A DNA stretch of 32,389 nt from Ophiothrix spiculata (GCA_000969725.1 JXSR01S019115.1); one strand, 5' to 3'; counted from the stretch's first letter, positions 22,901 through 31,443 are shown. The notes: generated from the sequence alone by a model not told the origin. Made by a program: numbers and translations.

Positions 22901-25900
22901 ATGTACTTATGGGTGTAATTTATAATGACTGCCCAACCCAGGCATTGAATTGACTTGGGTTAAGTAGCTCAGCTTGTCCTTCTTAGGCTCGGGCAAGTTG
23001 CTTCACGGGTGAAAGTCTTATAATCATATTCTGCATGTTTTGATCAACAATTCTGAAAGGATGAAAACACAATTGATGATCGTCTGCAGCAGCTACAACG
23101 TTTTTCTATAGAATCATTATAAGACGGGCATTGGACAAGTTCATGATCGTCCCAACCTTTATTGACCGGCATCTATACCACTTGTAAATCAAGATAAAAT
23201 GTCGAAATTTTGTCCAATGCACCTTTCAATAAAATAAAAGTATCAATATTAGTGGTGTGAGAGTCGGGTGATAAAAAGAGCTGAAAAAAGCTGGAAACGG
23301 TGACAAAATGCCAAAACCAGGCTGAAAATGAAAGAAAAAGCTGAAATTATGACTCTTTTGAAGCCATTAAAAAGCTGAAATCAGCTAAAAAGCTGAACTC
23401 TCACACCCCTGCCAGTGAATATTCAACTCACCTTGATCTTGAACTGTGTCTTGACCCTGAATGGGACCTTGAACGAGATCTTGACCTATAAGAATGGCGT
23501 CTGTGTGACCTGTAGCTTGAGTTTCTTCTCCTCCTAAGATGGCGCCTCTCATGCCTATCTCTCTGGACTTGCTCATGCGATGGAGATCGGACACTAGATT
23601 TAGAATGATGAGATGATTTTCTATGTTCTGATCTTGACCGGGATCGTCTGGATCGTTGGGATGAGATAGACCTTGAACGAGATCTTGATTTTGTCCGTGA
23701 ACGAGATCTGGCATGTGACTGTGAATGCGATCTAGATCTTGCATGGCGTGAACGTGATCTAGATCTTAAGTGGGGCGAACGTGATCTAGATCTTGAGTGA
23801 GGCGAGCGTGATCTAGATCTTGAGTGGGGAGAACGTGATCTAGATCTTGAGTGAGGTGAACGTGATCTAGATCTTGAGTGAGGTGAACGTGATCTAGATC
23901 TTGAGTGAGGTGAACGTGATCTAGATGAATATGACGAGTACGAGGAATAACGCCGACGATTCCTCTTGCTCCCTGGTGAGGGCGTCCTAGAGTGTGACCT
24001 AGATCTTGACCGAGGTGAACAAGTAGAACAGTAAGAGGAATGGGATCCTGAATATCTCGAGTCTGCAGATGCAGATGATTTTCGTCTACATCTAGGGGAA
24101 GGAGACCTTGAAGGAGATCTCGCTCTTGAGCAACTTGAAGCTCTGGAGCATGGAGGTGACTGGGCATGACTTTCATCCTCATCACAATTATTTGTAGTAG
24201 GGGATGTGAAGGTTGTATTAATCGTGTGCGAAAAAGATGCATCTGTGTTTACTGTGTGAGAGAAAGAGGTGTCACTACCCATAGCACCCATCTGACTGTA
24301 AGAGTTTGTCTCCGACGAAGTCTTTTCCACCTCATCCTCTTCTTTCTTGTCCACCTTAGTATCTGCAGTACCAACTTCCTGATACATGCTGAACAACTTG
24401 TTGGGAAAATAGTCCGGGATCTTATCAAAATATTGAAGTCGTCTCTCTTGTACTGATGAATTCACCGATTGTTTGTGTTTGCTAACATTTGGAGACGCAT
24501 TGGGTGTCGCAAAACTACTGCTACTTCTGGTGGGTGATGTATTAGGCGATGTGGGAGTCTCGCTACTGTCCGGATTGGGAGACATGAGTGGAGTCGGTAG
24601 ATTGCTATCACCTTGCTCGCTACTCTCTGGCGTAGGCGCTCTGGAGCCATTAGGAGTGGGCGTGTTGGAATCGGCTTTCTTCCGTAATCTATATTGTCTC
24701 TTTTTATACAACTCTTTACGCTCATGTGCGGCTGCTTTAGCTGCAACAGGATCTTTGGCTTTGTTAGCTCTCTCACTTTGGGCAATCTGAATTTGTTCAA
24801 TGTGCTCTTGAGCTAGCAACTCTATCTCTCTCTTTTTCTTGAAAGCATCCTCAGCTGCTTTAGATTTGTCACCATCACCCCCAGTTCTAGTTTTGCCCGA
24901 CTTGTCAGTGCAATAATCATGCTCTAAATTCAGGTAATTAAATCCTGGAAGTTTGCCCCCTGCTTTTGGGACCGCCTGTGGTATCGGACTACCACTTCTA
25001 CTTCCCGGAAGGCTGTGGCATCCTCTTTCGTTTCCAACTGGAGCGGCGGTCTTCCCTCGGATACGTTTAGCAGGCATGGATTGTGGTTCCACAAGTATAG
25101 CCGATTTCCTTTTAGCAGGAACAATTTTCTTGGCCACTTCTCGTGGATCAACATCTGCAAGAGAACAAACTTTAAACAGTGAAATCAAAGAAAAGAAATA
25201 TGTTCAAAATAATGCACATAAGATAATAAGCAGCTTTGTTTTTTCAAACAGATTTCAATCAATCAATCAATGCTACAAGCACTTGCATGACATGCATACC
25301 CCATGAAGGAGTCTATTCGTACAGGGGACCAACGGCTTTACGTGACTTCCGAACCACGGAGTAAGAAGAGTAAAGTTTCTTGCCCAAGGAAACAAGGAGA
25401 CGAAAACCGCCTTGCCCGGGGCCCAAACCCACAACCTCTGTATTACGAGACCTGTGCTCTAACCGTTCGGCCGTGCTCCCCTCTCAATTGGTAGCAATCT
25501 TCCTAGATTAACTTGTTGCTTGCTACACCAACACACAACAAAATAACTTGGGAATCTTTAAACAAGCTCAAGCTTTACTGATGATAAAAGCCATACAAGC
25601 GATCTTTCAACATGCTTGTAGGAGGTTCAAGGACAATTTAATTCATATGCGCATGACTGTCTAATTCAAAAAACGTGTGAAGGGAATAGGCAACCAACAT
25701 GTTGGGGACATTTGACAAATCTGGGAAACATTCATTGAAAAAATGAAGGAAAAAAAATATTATGTCAGTGACACTACATAAAGGTAGGTATTCTGATCTG
25801 GTAAAAAAATTTACATACTTTTTTCAATATCATAATGGAGGGTCATTAGTCGCGACATATGTAGCAATTGTGAGGTGATTGATTCACACATTGGCGCAAC

Positions 25901-28900
25901 TGGAAAATTTTATGTTGTGATGGTTGTAACGACACATCCTTTTGAGTTGGAGTAAATTCAACTTTCTTTGCATAAGACCATTGCAGCAATATACAAATGT
26001 GTCGTGCTACATTACGACAGCGCAAAATTGCAAGTACTTGGTCATCTACAGCAGTTACCAGCTGCAATGCGACACATACTCTGAAACCACCTTTATCAAA
26101 TGCTGTATATTCTAGAAAAACCATACACGCAATGAATAATTGAAGTAGAAATACTTGCCTTTTTTGACTGGTGGCTTTTTTGCAGCTTTAAATGGTGAAC
26201 CTGCATTGTTGTTGACGCTGGAGAAAAATAGAAAAAAAGTTAATGAAAAAATAAATTCTGAACCTTGACAACATATAAGAAAGAAATTTTGAACCAGGTT
26301 TTTAATTTTTCACTAAATGAAAATAATATATAATATATGTGAGAAAGTATTTTTATAAATTTTTAATTACTATCTGCAACTACTGATCTCATCTGGTCAT
26401 ACATTGCTAACTCCAGTCTGTGACATATTTGGACTTAGGCGATTTTCCTAACCAAGCGGATTGTGATTGTACAATTGATGTTTTGTACGGTTAGGGTTAA
26501 TGGTCAATGATTTGGTGGGTCACTAGTAGAAATATACTACATAGGTGTTTAATCCTGCTCAAGGATGGAGGTAGCATAGGGTGGTGATCTGAGTCCACAA
26601 CTTTTCTATTTAACTGTTCAGTCTAATGCTCAAACACTAACCGGCATCATTTCTAATACAAGATCAAGCCTCTATACTACACGTAAGTTCCCTCTGCTTG
26701 GTTACCCCATTATATCTTACAGCCCTTTCCCCTGAAAATTCAATATTTCGAGTACTTACTTTGAATCTACTACAAGTTTGACCTCAATAGGTGGTGGTAC
26801 AGGTTGTGGAGTGGAACTTCTTGAAGTTTCTGCAATCTTTAGGGTCGCTTCAGTCTCCTCAAATTGCTCTAATAAGCTGTTCAGATCGTTTGCTTCAATT
26901 CCTACAAAAAAAAAATAATGATCAAAGGAAAGATAGTCACAAAATATCAATGGATAATATTAAGTTAATGATTAATTACTAGTTCATCAAAAAATTGGAA
27001 GGAAATTGTATGATATTTTGTGAAGATCGTTATCCTGTCGTTATCACTGATCAAATCTAAAAAAACCAACAAAATATAGAATAAAACATAAACATTTCTT
27101 GTTTTGCCTGACATCTATCGTCTTAGTATGGAAGATTGTACATTTTGTTGAGTAATTCCATATCCATCAATATATGACGTTGACACATGACAAAATAATA
27201 TTTCTTTTGTCTTTGACCTGGTCCTCTCTACTCTTTTGAGTTTTTGTTTAAAAGTGCAACAAATAGGTCACACATTTATTACAGTATGCACTTGAGCTGA
27301 GCGCCCAGGTGGAGTGGGCTCTACACTAAGCTGGACTGACTCTAATTAAGAACCCGATAATTAAAAGATACCATATTTCTAGGCATTTGTATGTCACACT
27401 GTAGAGACATATCACATTCATTTTAAGAAACCTGACTTAGATAGAGTGTAAATCATTGCTAACCAACAAGCTGTTTTATTCATCAGAGATGCCACAGGGT
27501 ATTGTAAAAAAATCCTGAACTATTGCGAGCGTAGCGAGCCCTCACGGCGGGGGGTCCAGGGGCCCGCTTAAGGGCCCCTGGTGGGGTCCAGGGGCAACGC
27601 CCCGGTGGGGGTCCAGGGGGCGAAGCACCCCGAAGCCAGAGGGCTCCTGCACTTAAAAACCTTAAAAATGCCCTTCTAGATTAGGCAATTACAGGAAAAA
27701 CAAACAACATATAAGAGCAGAAAATGTATGAATTAAACATTTTCAAGTAATTTCACATTACACATATTTCATACATGAAAAACTCAACCATTACTTACAC
27801 CTGGTTTTTTTCATAATTCCCATGTGTCATTTCTCTCTAACTAGTTACAATTACATACCAGCCAGACTCAGAGTAAATCCAGTTTCCTTATTAAAATAAT
27901 CACTGTAGAAATCGCCATTTATGTCCTTAACTTTCCACCATGACCATTTCCATTTGTTTTTGAGTCTCTCATCTTGAAGTCATATTTATTGAGTTAAATC
28001 AAATACTTTATGCATGTACGATAACGACTCTCTGCCGGCAACCCGCCATTATTGTTGACAGTCAATCGATTATACAACCACTCCCACCCATGAAATTACA
28101 TTGCACGCGGCATAGCAAATACTTTGTTCGTCACTAGTACCGGAACAGAGATGAATCATACTAACTATTATAGATGGCGCTATTTTTGTTTTTTTCCAGG
28201 CGGAGTCGTCCAAACATCGTTGCTTTTTTTTATTATTATTTTTTATTCTTTTTTAGGTTTTTAATTTTTAAATCCGGAACCTATTTTTTTCAAAAGTCCG
28301 GATTTCCGTGAAAATCCGGAAGAGTGGCATCTCTGATTCATGTTTTTAAACTTGAAAAGTTGTCAATAAACATGTCATAAAAAAATAAAGTAAGTTACAG
28401 TAGGAGCCACCTGTCATATAGCTAGCCACTTATTTAGAGTGCTCCGTTTTATTATTATAAACCAAAAACCACTTAATAAGAATTCTATGGCACTACATGT
28501 TCTGCATTTATGATCTGCTTAGCTCGTTTCAAAACATACTTTCATAGGACCATATCCCAACACAAGCACTCATAGGAGAGACAATCACCTGCACTTTCCA
28601 TCCTAACCTGTCTTCAGAAAGGTCTAACTTAGCAAACATTTGCGATGGCTCACCCTCGAAAGGGGACACTTATTTGCAGATGATAACCAAAAATTTTATC
28701 ATTTCATCTGATCATTTTCTAAGCTTTAAAATGACACCTTACTTGAAATTGATCAAGAGGATCAAATTTTACAACAGAAAATCTACTGGAAATTCTTATT
28801 ATTTTCTTTAGTTTTTGCTGCCTATTCTCACCATAACTTGAAAAGTGTTCTGTCACAAAGGGTCCCTTTTCAGGGCAAGCCATCACATATATCAGAGCAG

Positions 28901-29157
28901 AGTCAGTACACCCTAACATACCTATGTCTAGTACATCTTCTTCCATAAAGCAATCTGGAAAGGCTCCAACAGGTCCAAGGCTTTTGTCCTCCACCAGCAA
29001 CATCTCAACACTCTCATTCTTGGCCTCCGGCACATGCTCTATAGTAACATTTCCTAGATCGGGTTGTACATTAGGAAAAGTTGTTTGTCTTGGTCTGTAA
29101 AATAGGGTAGACGATGGTCCTTCCTCTACCATCATCAGTGGATTGTAAATTGGACTC
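16829..29157 (-). CDS. PGC-1/PRC-family transcriptional coactivator (PPRC1-like), nine 3' exons, N-terminus missing
   Basis: The exons are 29157-28922, 26901-26760, 26217-26159, 25154-23432, 22704-22581, 20208-20087, 19249-19191, 18097-18011 and 16977-16829. All phases close to give 899 residues and TGA. Key sites are GIEANDLNSLLEQFEETEA with an LxxLL nuclear-receptor box (85-89), EHDY (223-226, the HCF-1-binding tetrapeptide class), and a basic Lys/Arg/Ala-rich segment (about 240-310). Ser/Thr/Pro-rich linkers precede an RS domain (about 500-760). The RRM (762-850) has RNP2 VIYVGRI and RNP1 DNYAFVTF, then FGGRRQFCRTDYADLD and the C-terminal DFDRLLKQAMKKAK. These blocks follow vertebrate PRC most closely. 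Known role: nuclear coactivator of respiratory-chain and mitochondrial genes, coupling transcription to RNA processing. The N-terminal activation domain is not in the visible exons. Two introns need GC donors. Confidence 0.92.
18011..18097 (-). CDS. PGC-1/PRC-family gene, RRM-end exon
   Basis: The acceptor is ATTTTCAG and the donor is TTAG|GTATGT (phase 1). It encodes VNEAENEPKYDVCFGGRRQF CRTDYADL. FGGRRQFC with YADLD is a PGC-1/PRC-family signature immediately after the RRM. Confidence 0.92.
18240..18375 (-). mobile_element. tRNA-derived SINE head (probable)
   Basis: On the minus strand AAGTTCGAATCC closely matches the RNA polymerase III B box (GGTTCGAATCC). An A-box-like CTGAGCATCGTGGTAGC lies about 55 bases upstream, the spacing of a tRNA promoter. 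A related tRNA-like stretch (GTGTGAATCC preceded by a GGGATC hairpin) lies at about 18690-18755. No clean tail was found. Confidence 0.45.
18440..18600. repeat. GC-rich dispersed repeat, copy 1
   Basis: GTGGGATCCAGAAAGAAGCC, CCGGTGGGGTCAAGGGGGCG and AAGCC resemble the longer GC-rich block at 27527-27650 (GGTGGGGTCCAGGGG..GCGAAGC). Both are followed by a similar segment ending in AAACCNTTTTAAGCCC-like sequence. It lies in the intron between the RRM exons 19191-19249 and 18011-18097. Confidence 0.55.
19191..19249 (-). CDS. PGC-1/PRC-family gene, RRM exon 2 (RNP1), GC donor
   Basis: The acceptor is TTTTGTAG. The 19 full codons read DNYAFVTFKYTCDAFAAIE, the RNP1 strand and helix 2 of the RRM. 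The donor is TTGAAG|GCAAGT: a GC-AG intron is needed, because the GT four bases on gives a frameshift and an immediate stop in the next exon. Confidence 0.9.
19322..19905. repeat. Nested inverted repeats in an RRM intron
   Basis: CTAGGGTCTGGTG at about 19362 pairs with CACCAGACCCTAG at about 19413. TTATCCTTAAGTGTACATGA at about 19470 pairs with its inverse at about 19849-19868. GGGGGGAGACG and the inverse of GTTGCCCCCCAC lie just outside the second pair. The second pair probably marks a foldback element of about 450 bp. Confidence 0.5.
20087..20208 (-). CDS. PGC-1/PRC-family gene, RRM exon 1 (RNP2)
   Basis: The acceptor is CAATTTGCAG and the donor is AAGG|GTAAGC (phase 2). It encodes EDRKVIYVGRIDDHCSKTYL, DRRFSQFGEIDKITVHFRDE: the beta1 strand with RNP2, helix 1 and strand beta2/3 of the RRM. 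FGEI and VHFRDEG match the PGC-1 family RRM closely. Confidence 0.92.
20434..20870. repeat. Tandem repeat of about 115-125 bp interrupted by an assembly gap
   Basis: Three or more copies of a unit contain CAGTTGAAAGATGTTCTATG, GTTTCAACTTTTATTAACTG and ATCTTAAAGGAGCAACTA. Copies start near 20437, just after the gap, and near 20757. Later units are shorter and diverged. The N run sits inside the array, so its true copy number is unknown. Confidence 0.7.
20569..20653. other. Assembly gap (85 N)
   Basis: 85 undetermined bases in the intron between exons 22581-22704 and 20087-20208. It falls inside the tandem array, the usual cause of a collapsed assembly. It does not interrupt any exon. Confidence 0.98.
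20867..21180. mobile_element. MITE-like element with TTAA-adjacent inverted ends
   Basis: GGAGCATGGTCCGATT at 20867-20880 has its inverse AATCAGACCATGCTCC at 21164-21179. TTAA lies outside each end, about 6 bp from the left terminus and directly by the right, which would fit a TTAA-duplicating (piggyBac-type) insertion. It directly follows the tandem array, whose units also carry TTAAAGGAGCA. After it, AACTGG recurs many times to about 21355. Confidence 0.5.
21754..21966. mobile_element. Small inverted-repeat element (213 bp)
   Basis: A perfect 14-bp terminal inverted repeat, ACTTACAGTATTTT at the left end and AAAATACTGTAAGT at the right. The interior is non-coding. No clear target duplication is seen. 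It is intronic. Confidence 0.5.
22070..22574. mobile_element. Transposon-like element (505 bp) abutting a splice donor
   Basis: The left end GGGGGGACCGCTC followed by TGGTACCCATGCTCATC matches the inverse of the right end (GGGGGGACTGCTCC ... TGGTACTCATGCTTATC). ACTTACCC flanks it at 22062-22069 and 22575-22582. The right copy is the minus-strand donor GG|GTAAGT of exon 22581-22704. The interior has four variants of AAATGGCGTAA. It is non-coding. Confidence 0.65.
22581..22704 (-). CDS. PGC-1/PRC-family gene, exon linking RS domain to RRM
   Basis: The acceptor is TTTGACAG and the donor is TGG|GTAAGT (phase 0). It encodes 41 residues: an Arg/Ser/His end of the RS domain followed by a highly charged, probably helical linker (EREREWKEKRWEEQMERQKQ). 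It corresponds to the REYEKRESERAKQRERQRQK linker of vertebrate PGC-1 proteins. A transposon abuts its donor. Confidence 0.88.
23252..23412. mobile_element. MITE-like inverted repeat next to a splice donor
   Basis: AGTGGTGTGAGAGTC at the left and GAACTCTCACACCCCTG at the right are inverted. The interior is built of AAAAAGCTGAAA-like repeats. It ends about 20 bp from the donor of the large exon (23432). No clean target duplication was found. Confidence 0.5.
23432..25154 (-). CDS. PGC-1/PRC-family gene, large exon (HCF-1 motif, basic region, RS domain)
   Basis: A 1,723-bp exon with acceptor TCTCTTGCAG and donor CAAG|GTGAGT. Residues 147-719 hold, in order: a basic patch (PAKRKS, PAKRIRGK), the EHDYC motif, a Lys/Arg/Ala-rich probably helical segment (about 235-310), Ser/Thr/Pro-rich sequence, the unassigned block QERRLQYFDKIPDYFPNKLF, a repeat of the form DTSFSHT/DASFSHT, and then the RS domain. 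The RS domain contains seven tandem copies of a nonapeptide of the SPHSRSRSR type. Long frames in other phases here are shadows of the biased codon use. Confidence 0.92.
23742..23934 (-). repeat. 27-bp coding minisatellite in the RS domain
   Basis: About seven copies of a 27-bp unit (plus strand: GGTGAACGTGATCTAGATCT then TGAGTGA) encode the nonapeptide SPHSRSRSR. Third positions vary little among the central copies, which implies recent unit turnover. Copy number is a natural candidate for polymorphism. RS repeats of this kind are SR-kinase substrates in the PGC-1 family and in splicing factors. Confidence 0.85.
25255..25483 (-). mobile_element. tRNA-derived SINE with (TTGA)n tail
   Basis: On the minus strand the head reads GGGAGCACGGCCGAACGGTT AGAGC (A-box region), then GGTCTCGTAA as in the anticodon arm of tRNA-Thr(CGT), then a degenerate B box (GGGTTTGGGCC). 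The body includes CTTGTTTCCTTGGGCAAGAA ACTTTACTC, and the 3' end is a TTGA tetranucleotide tail of about four units (25255-25270). It lies about 100 bp upstream of the acceptor of the large exon. Confidence 0.75.
26159..26217 (-). CDS. PGC-1/PRC-family gene, 59-bp exon with GC donor
   Basis: The acceptor is TTTCTCCAG. The reading VNNNAGSPFKAAKKPPVKK joins both neighbours in frame. The donor is AAAAAAG|GCAAGT, a GC-AG intron. The only nearby GT, four bases on, would cause a frameshift to a stop immediately after the junction. The Lys-rich end continues into KKIVPAKRKS of the next exon, a likely nuclear-localisation patch. Confidence 0.8.
26760..26901 (-). CDS. PGC-1/PRC-family gene, exon with LxxLL box
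   Basis: The acceptor is TTTTTGTAG and the donor is AAA|GTAAGT (phase 2). It encodes IEANDLNSLLEQFEETEATL and then a Ser/Pro-rich segment with PQPVPPPIEVKLVVDS. LNSLL is an LxxLL motif of the type that docks on nuclear-receptor AF-2 surfaces, embedded in the most PRC-like block outside the RRM. Confidence 0.88.
27527..27650. repeat. GC-rich dispersed repeat, copy 2
   Basis: GCGAGCGTAGCGAGCCC is followed by nested near-palindromes (GGGGCCCGCTTAAGGGCCCC) and two or three GGTGGGGTCCAGGGG units with GCGAAGC. It is extremely GC-rich against an AT-rich background. A shorter relative is at 18440-18600. Confidence 0.6.
27859..27979 (-). pseudogene. Remnant exon inside the hAT-like element
   Basis: A 40-codon open stretch reads LQDERLKNKWKWSWWKVKDI and NGDFYSDYFNKETGFTLSLA, then a good donor G|GTATGT. 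A stop lies directly upstream and no in-frame Met is present; an out-of-frame ATG with a one-base shift suggests decay. The W-rich start followed by a D-G-x-x-x-x-Y-F pattern resembles the N-terminus of hAT-associated zinc-finger proteins. The family assignment is tentative. Confidence 0.4.
28922..29157 (-). CDS. PGC-1/PRC-family gene, first visible coding exon
   Basis: The acceptor is TCATTACAG and the donor is ATAG|GTATGT (phase 1). It starts in phase 2, so an upstream coding exon is implied. It encodes 78 residues, acidic towards the end (CFMEEDVLDI), and joins straight into the GIEAND block of the next exon, as in vertebrate PRC. Two adjacent Met codons (29135 and 29132) could start a shorter isoform if an upstream noncoding exon is used. 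Confidence 0.8.
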
Positions 29158-29195
29158 CTGTAATGACAAGATTATAACAAAATGTAACACTCTAA

Positions 29196-29916
29196 GGCTA
29201 ATGAAAGTTGATCCCCAGTTTCCCGTTTCAATTTTTTTCATGACTGAGTGGGGAATGTTTCATTATTCATTATTCATTATTTTCAGATTTTCATTATTGA
29301 TGCCAATTTAACTGCAGTATCATTGTTTTGCGGCATGACATGCTGACTTATTGTTAGACTTTATTTAAATATACTTTGGTACACACGGAACAGTTTTGTT
29401 ACGAACTTCAACACTTCTTATGCTTATGAAATGTTCCTTGGATTCATTTTTCTTGAACACAATTTTTGCCAACTACATGTATATATGTGCAAATAAAGGA
29501 AAGCACAAACGCTACCATGTATCTTTTGGGGATACTTTACATAGAAATGTACTATGCGTTCTCTTGCACACAAATCTTCATAAGTCTACACAGTTATGAA
29601 AACTTCCGAAAAAATTGACAGTAAATTTCTAATATCATTTATTTTGTCTAAGAAAACACACGCGACTAAGTAGCTAAGGAGCCGCGTAAATCGGTTATTG
29701 ATCTTAGAAATGTGACGTTTCCGACCCCCATGTCACCATAAACAGTGCTTAAAATGCATCTTTCGTGAGTAAGGTTACTATAAAACATTCCTTTCTGTCT
29801 GAAACTGTTAGAAAATATGAAATAATGAATTATTTTGAAATAATGAATTATTTGACCGGCATTTCTTACTGACCGGACTCGGGAAACGGGAAACTGGGAA
29901 TCAACTTTCATTAGCC
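29196..29916. mobile_element. PIF/Harbinger-like element (721 bp), TAA target duplication
   Basis: A 33-bp terminal inverted repeat (GGCTAATGAAAGTTGATCCC CAGTTTCCCGTTT) has one mismatch between the ends 29196-29228 and 29884-29916. TAA flanks both sides (29193-29195, 29917-29919), the 3-bp duplication of PIF/Harbinger elements. The interior has ATTCATTATT repeats next to both ends. The 86-codon frame at 29666-29926 runs out through the right terminus and is not a transposase. It lies 39 bp upstream of the first visible exon's acceptor in transcript terms. Confidence 0.82.
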
Positions 29917-29919
29917 TAA

Positions 29920-31400
29920 TAGCCAAGTGCTAAAGGAAGGGGTCCTAGATTGGATTGATTGTCTGATTATACATGTATGAGTTTTCCAAAATGAAGCACC
30001 CTAAGATTTCAGATCTCGGCACTACACCCCTGGGATGAAGTCAATTCCATGATAATTATTTTATTTTAACTCATTAATAGTTATTCATTCAAGTTGTTGC
30101 AGCTGCAGTATAAAGCAATATTTTGGCCCAAGATTTTACTGGAAAGCAAGGGGACAGGTCTGCTGGGAAAATGGAAATTAACCAAATTTTGCTTTAAACT
30201 GTAAAATTTGAACTGTTTTACTTTTAGAACAGAGCTAGAAAGTAATACATGTATCTAGGAACGCATATTTCCTAAATTATTGATTTTTTGAAATATTGCC
30301 TAAAATAGGTCAAAATTGCATTTTTTTAAACCAAAAATATTATGTATTGAGAAATGCGTTCCTAGATATTGCTTTCAGGGTTCTTAAAAGTAAGGTTGTT
30401 CAAAACTTTATCAAACAAAATTTGGTATTGTTTCTAATAAAAATTTTGGACCAACATGATTTCTGGACCTTTTTTGGGAGGACCATTGGCCCAAAATTTC
30501 AGATTTTGGTCTAAAATGATCTCGATATGATGTTCAGTTTGCAAATACGCTTCTAGAAATGTATATTTTTTAATTTAATTGGCTTGCTGATTTACAGAGC
30601 ATAAGGCACCTCTGAAAATGAGAAAATAACAAGGGTTAACTGTACCCTTATCTTTACCAAGTGGCCTACCTGTTTATTAAAAAACACAACTGTTTTGCAC
30701 AATTATTTTGCAATATGTCAGCATAAAGAAACGATTTATTATTGGCCATAACGAGAGATTCGTAAAGCTATAGACTTAATCCTCCAGCCACGGCAAATGA
30801 GGGCTCTCTCTCTCACTTCCGGTTAATTACGGACTAGCATTATACAGTGTAGCTTGCTCTAGAAACACAAGCCAAAACACTTCGTTTTTTGGCTTGAGCC
30901 AATTACAGCCAATCACATATAACGATAATTTGTGCATAAAATGAAAAATACTAATTGTACTTGAAAAACCAGAAAATTATTTTTTCCATATTCATGAAAG
31001 GTACCTTTTTGAATCAAATTTATGAAAATCGCACTGTTCAGATCAGAGAAATCAAACAGAATGTTTACATCAGTAACCATTGGTTTATACATATCTTCAA
31101 ACATCATTTTTGTGTGACTAACAACTTCGGGAAGTGTTTTAGGTCAATTTAGATTTGCACTCAACTTGTGCCTCCTATTCTATATGAGGCACTCAAGCTA
31201 AGCGAATTCGGCAACCTTGCAACAACGTATTTCCAATGGAGCCAGCATTCAGGATTTTGAAACGCACGTTACGGCTACATTGTACCTTTGTTTAAAATAA
31301 ATCCACAAAAATAGACTCGATGATTTAATTTTAGTGAGAAAAAACAAACTTACAATTTGAAATTATCATTAATTTCCATTTAACATGAAATCTGGATGAT
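29920..31400. other. Probable intron/upstream sequence, no exon seen
   Basis: AT-rich sequence between the 721-bp element and the candidate promoter. It has related motifs GGAACGCATATTT (30258) and AATGCGTTCCTAG (30352), suggesting another small repeat. No stretch resembling the N-terminal activation domain of PGC-1 proteins was found. Confidence 0.4.
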
Positions 31401-31443
31401 GTTTTTGGCCTCTACCTACACGTTCTTCGGTGATCGCGCAGTG

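Larger units (their letters stand above)
27484..28335 (-). mobile_element. hAT-like element (852 bp) with a coding remnant
   Basis: The terminal inverted repeat is CAGAGATGCCAC / GTGGCATCTCTG, the hAT-style CAGNG start. The direct repeat ATTCAT flanks it at 27478-27483 and 28336-28341 (6 bp, where 5-8 is usual). Inside are a GC-rich block (27527-27650), a remnant exon on the minus strand (27859-27979) and subterminal TCCGGATTT repeats (about 28274-28320). It lies in the intron between exons 28922-29157 and 26760-26901. Confidence 0.7.

Noticed and set aside
23385-24242. Additional long minus-strand frames (119 and 158 codons) and antisense frames over the RS domain
   Set aside because: They are out-of-phase readings of the Arg/Ser codon bias and the 27-bp minisatellite. 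Only the phase giving RS repeats splices in frame to its neighbours.
24166-24800. Plus-strand frames of 96-105 codons over the large exon
   Set aside because: Antisense shadows of a well-supported coding exon.
26150-26160. GT donor at AAGGCAA|GTATTT for the 59-bp exon
   Set aside because: It frameshifts the next exon to an immediate stop; the GC donor four bases earlier keeps the conserved frame.
29666-29926. 86-codon minus-strand frame
   Set aside because: It spans the right terminal repeat of the 721-bp element and continues into flanking DNA, so it is not an element gene.
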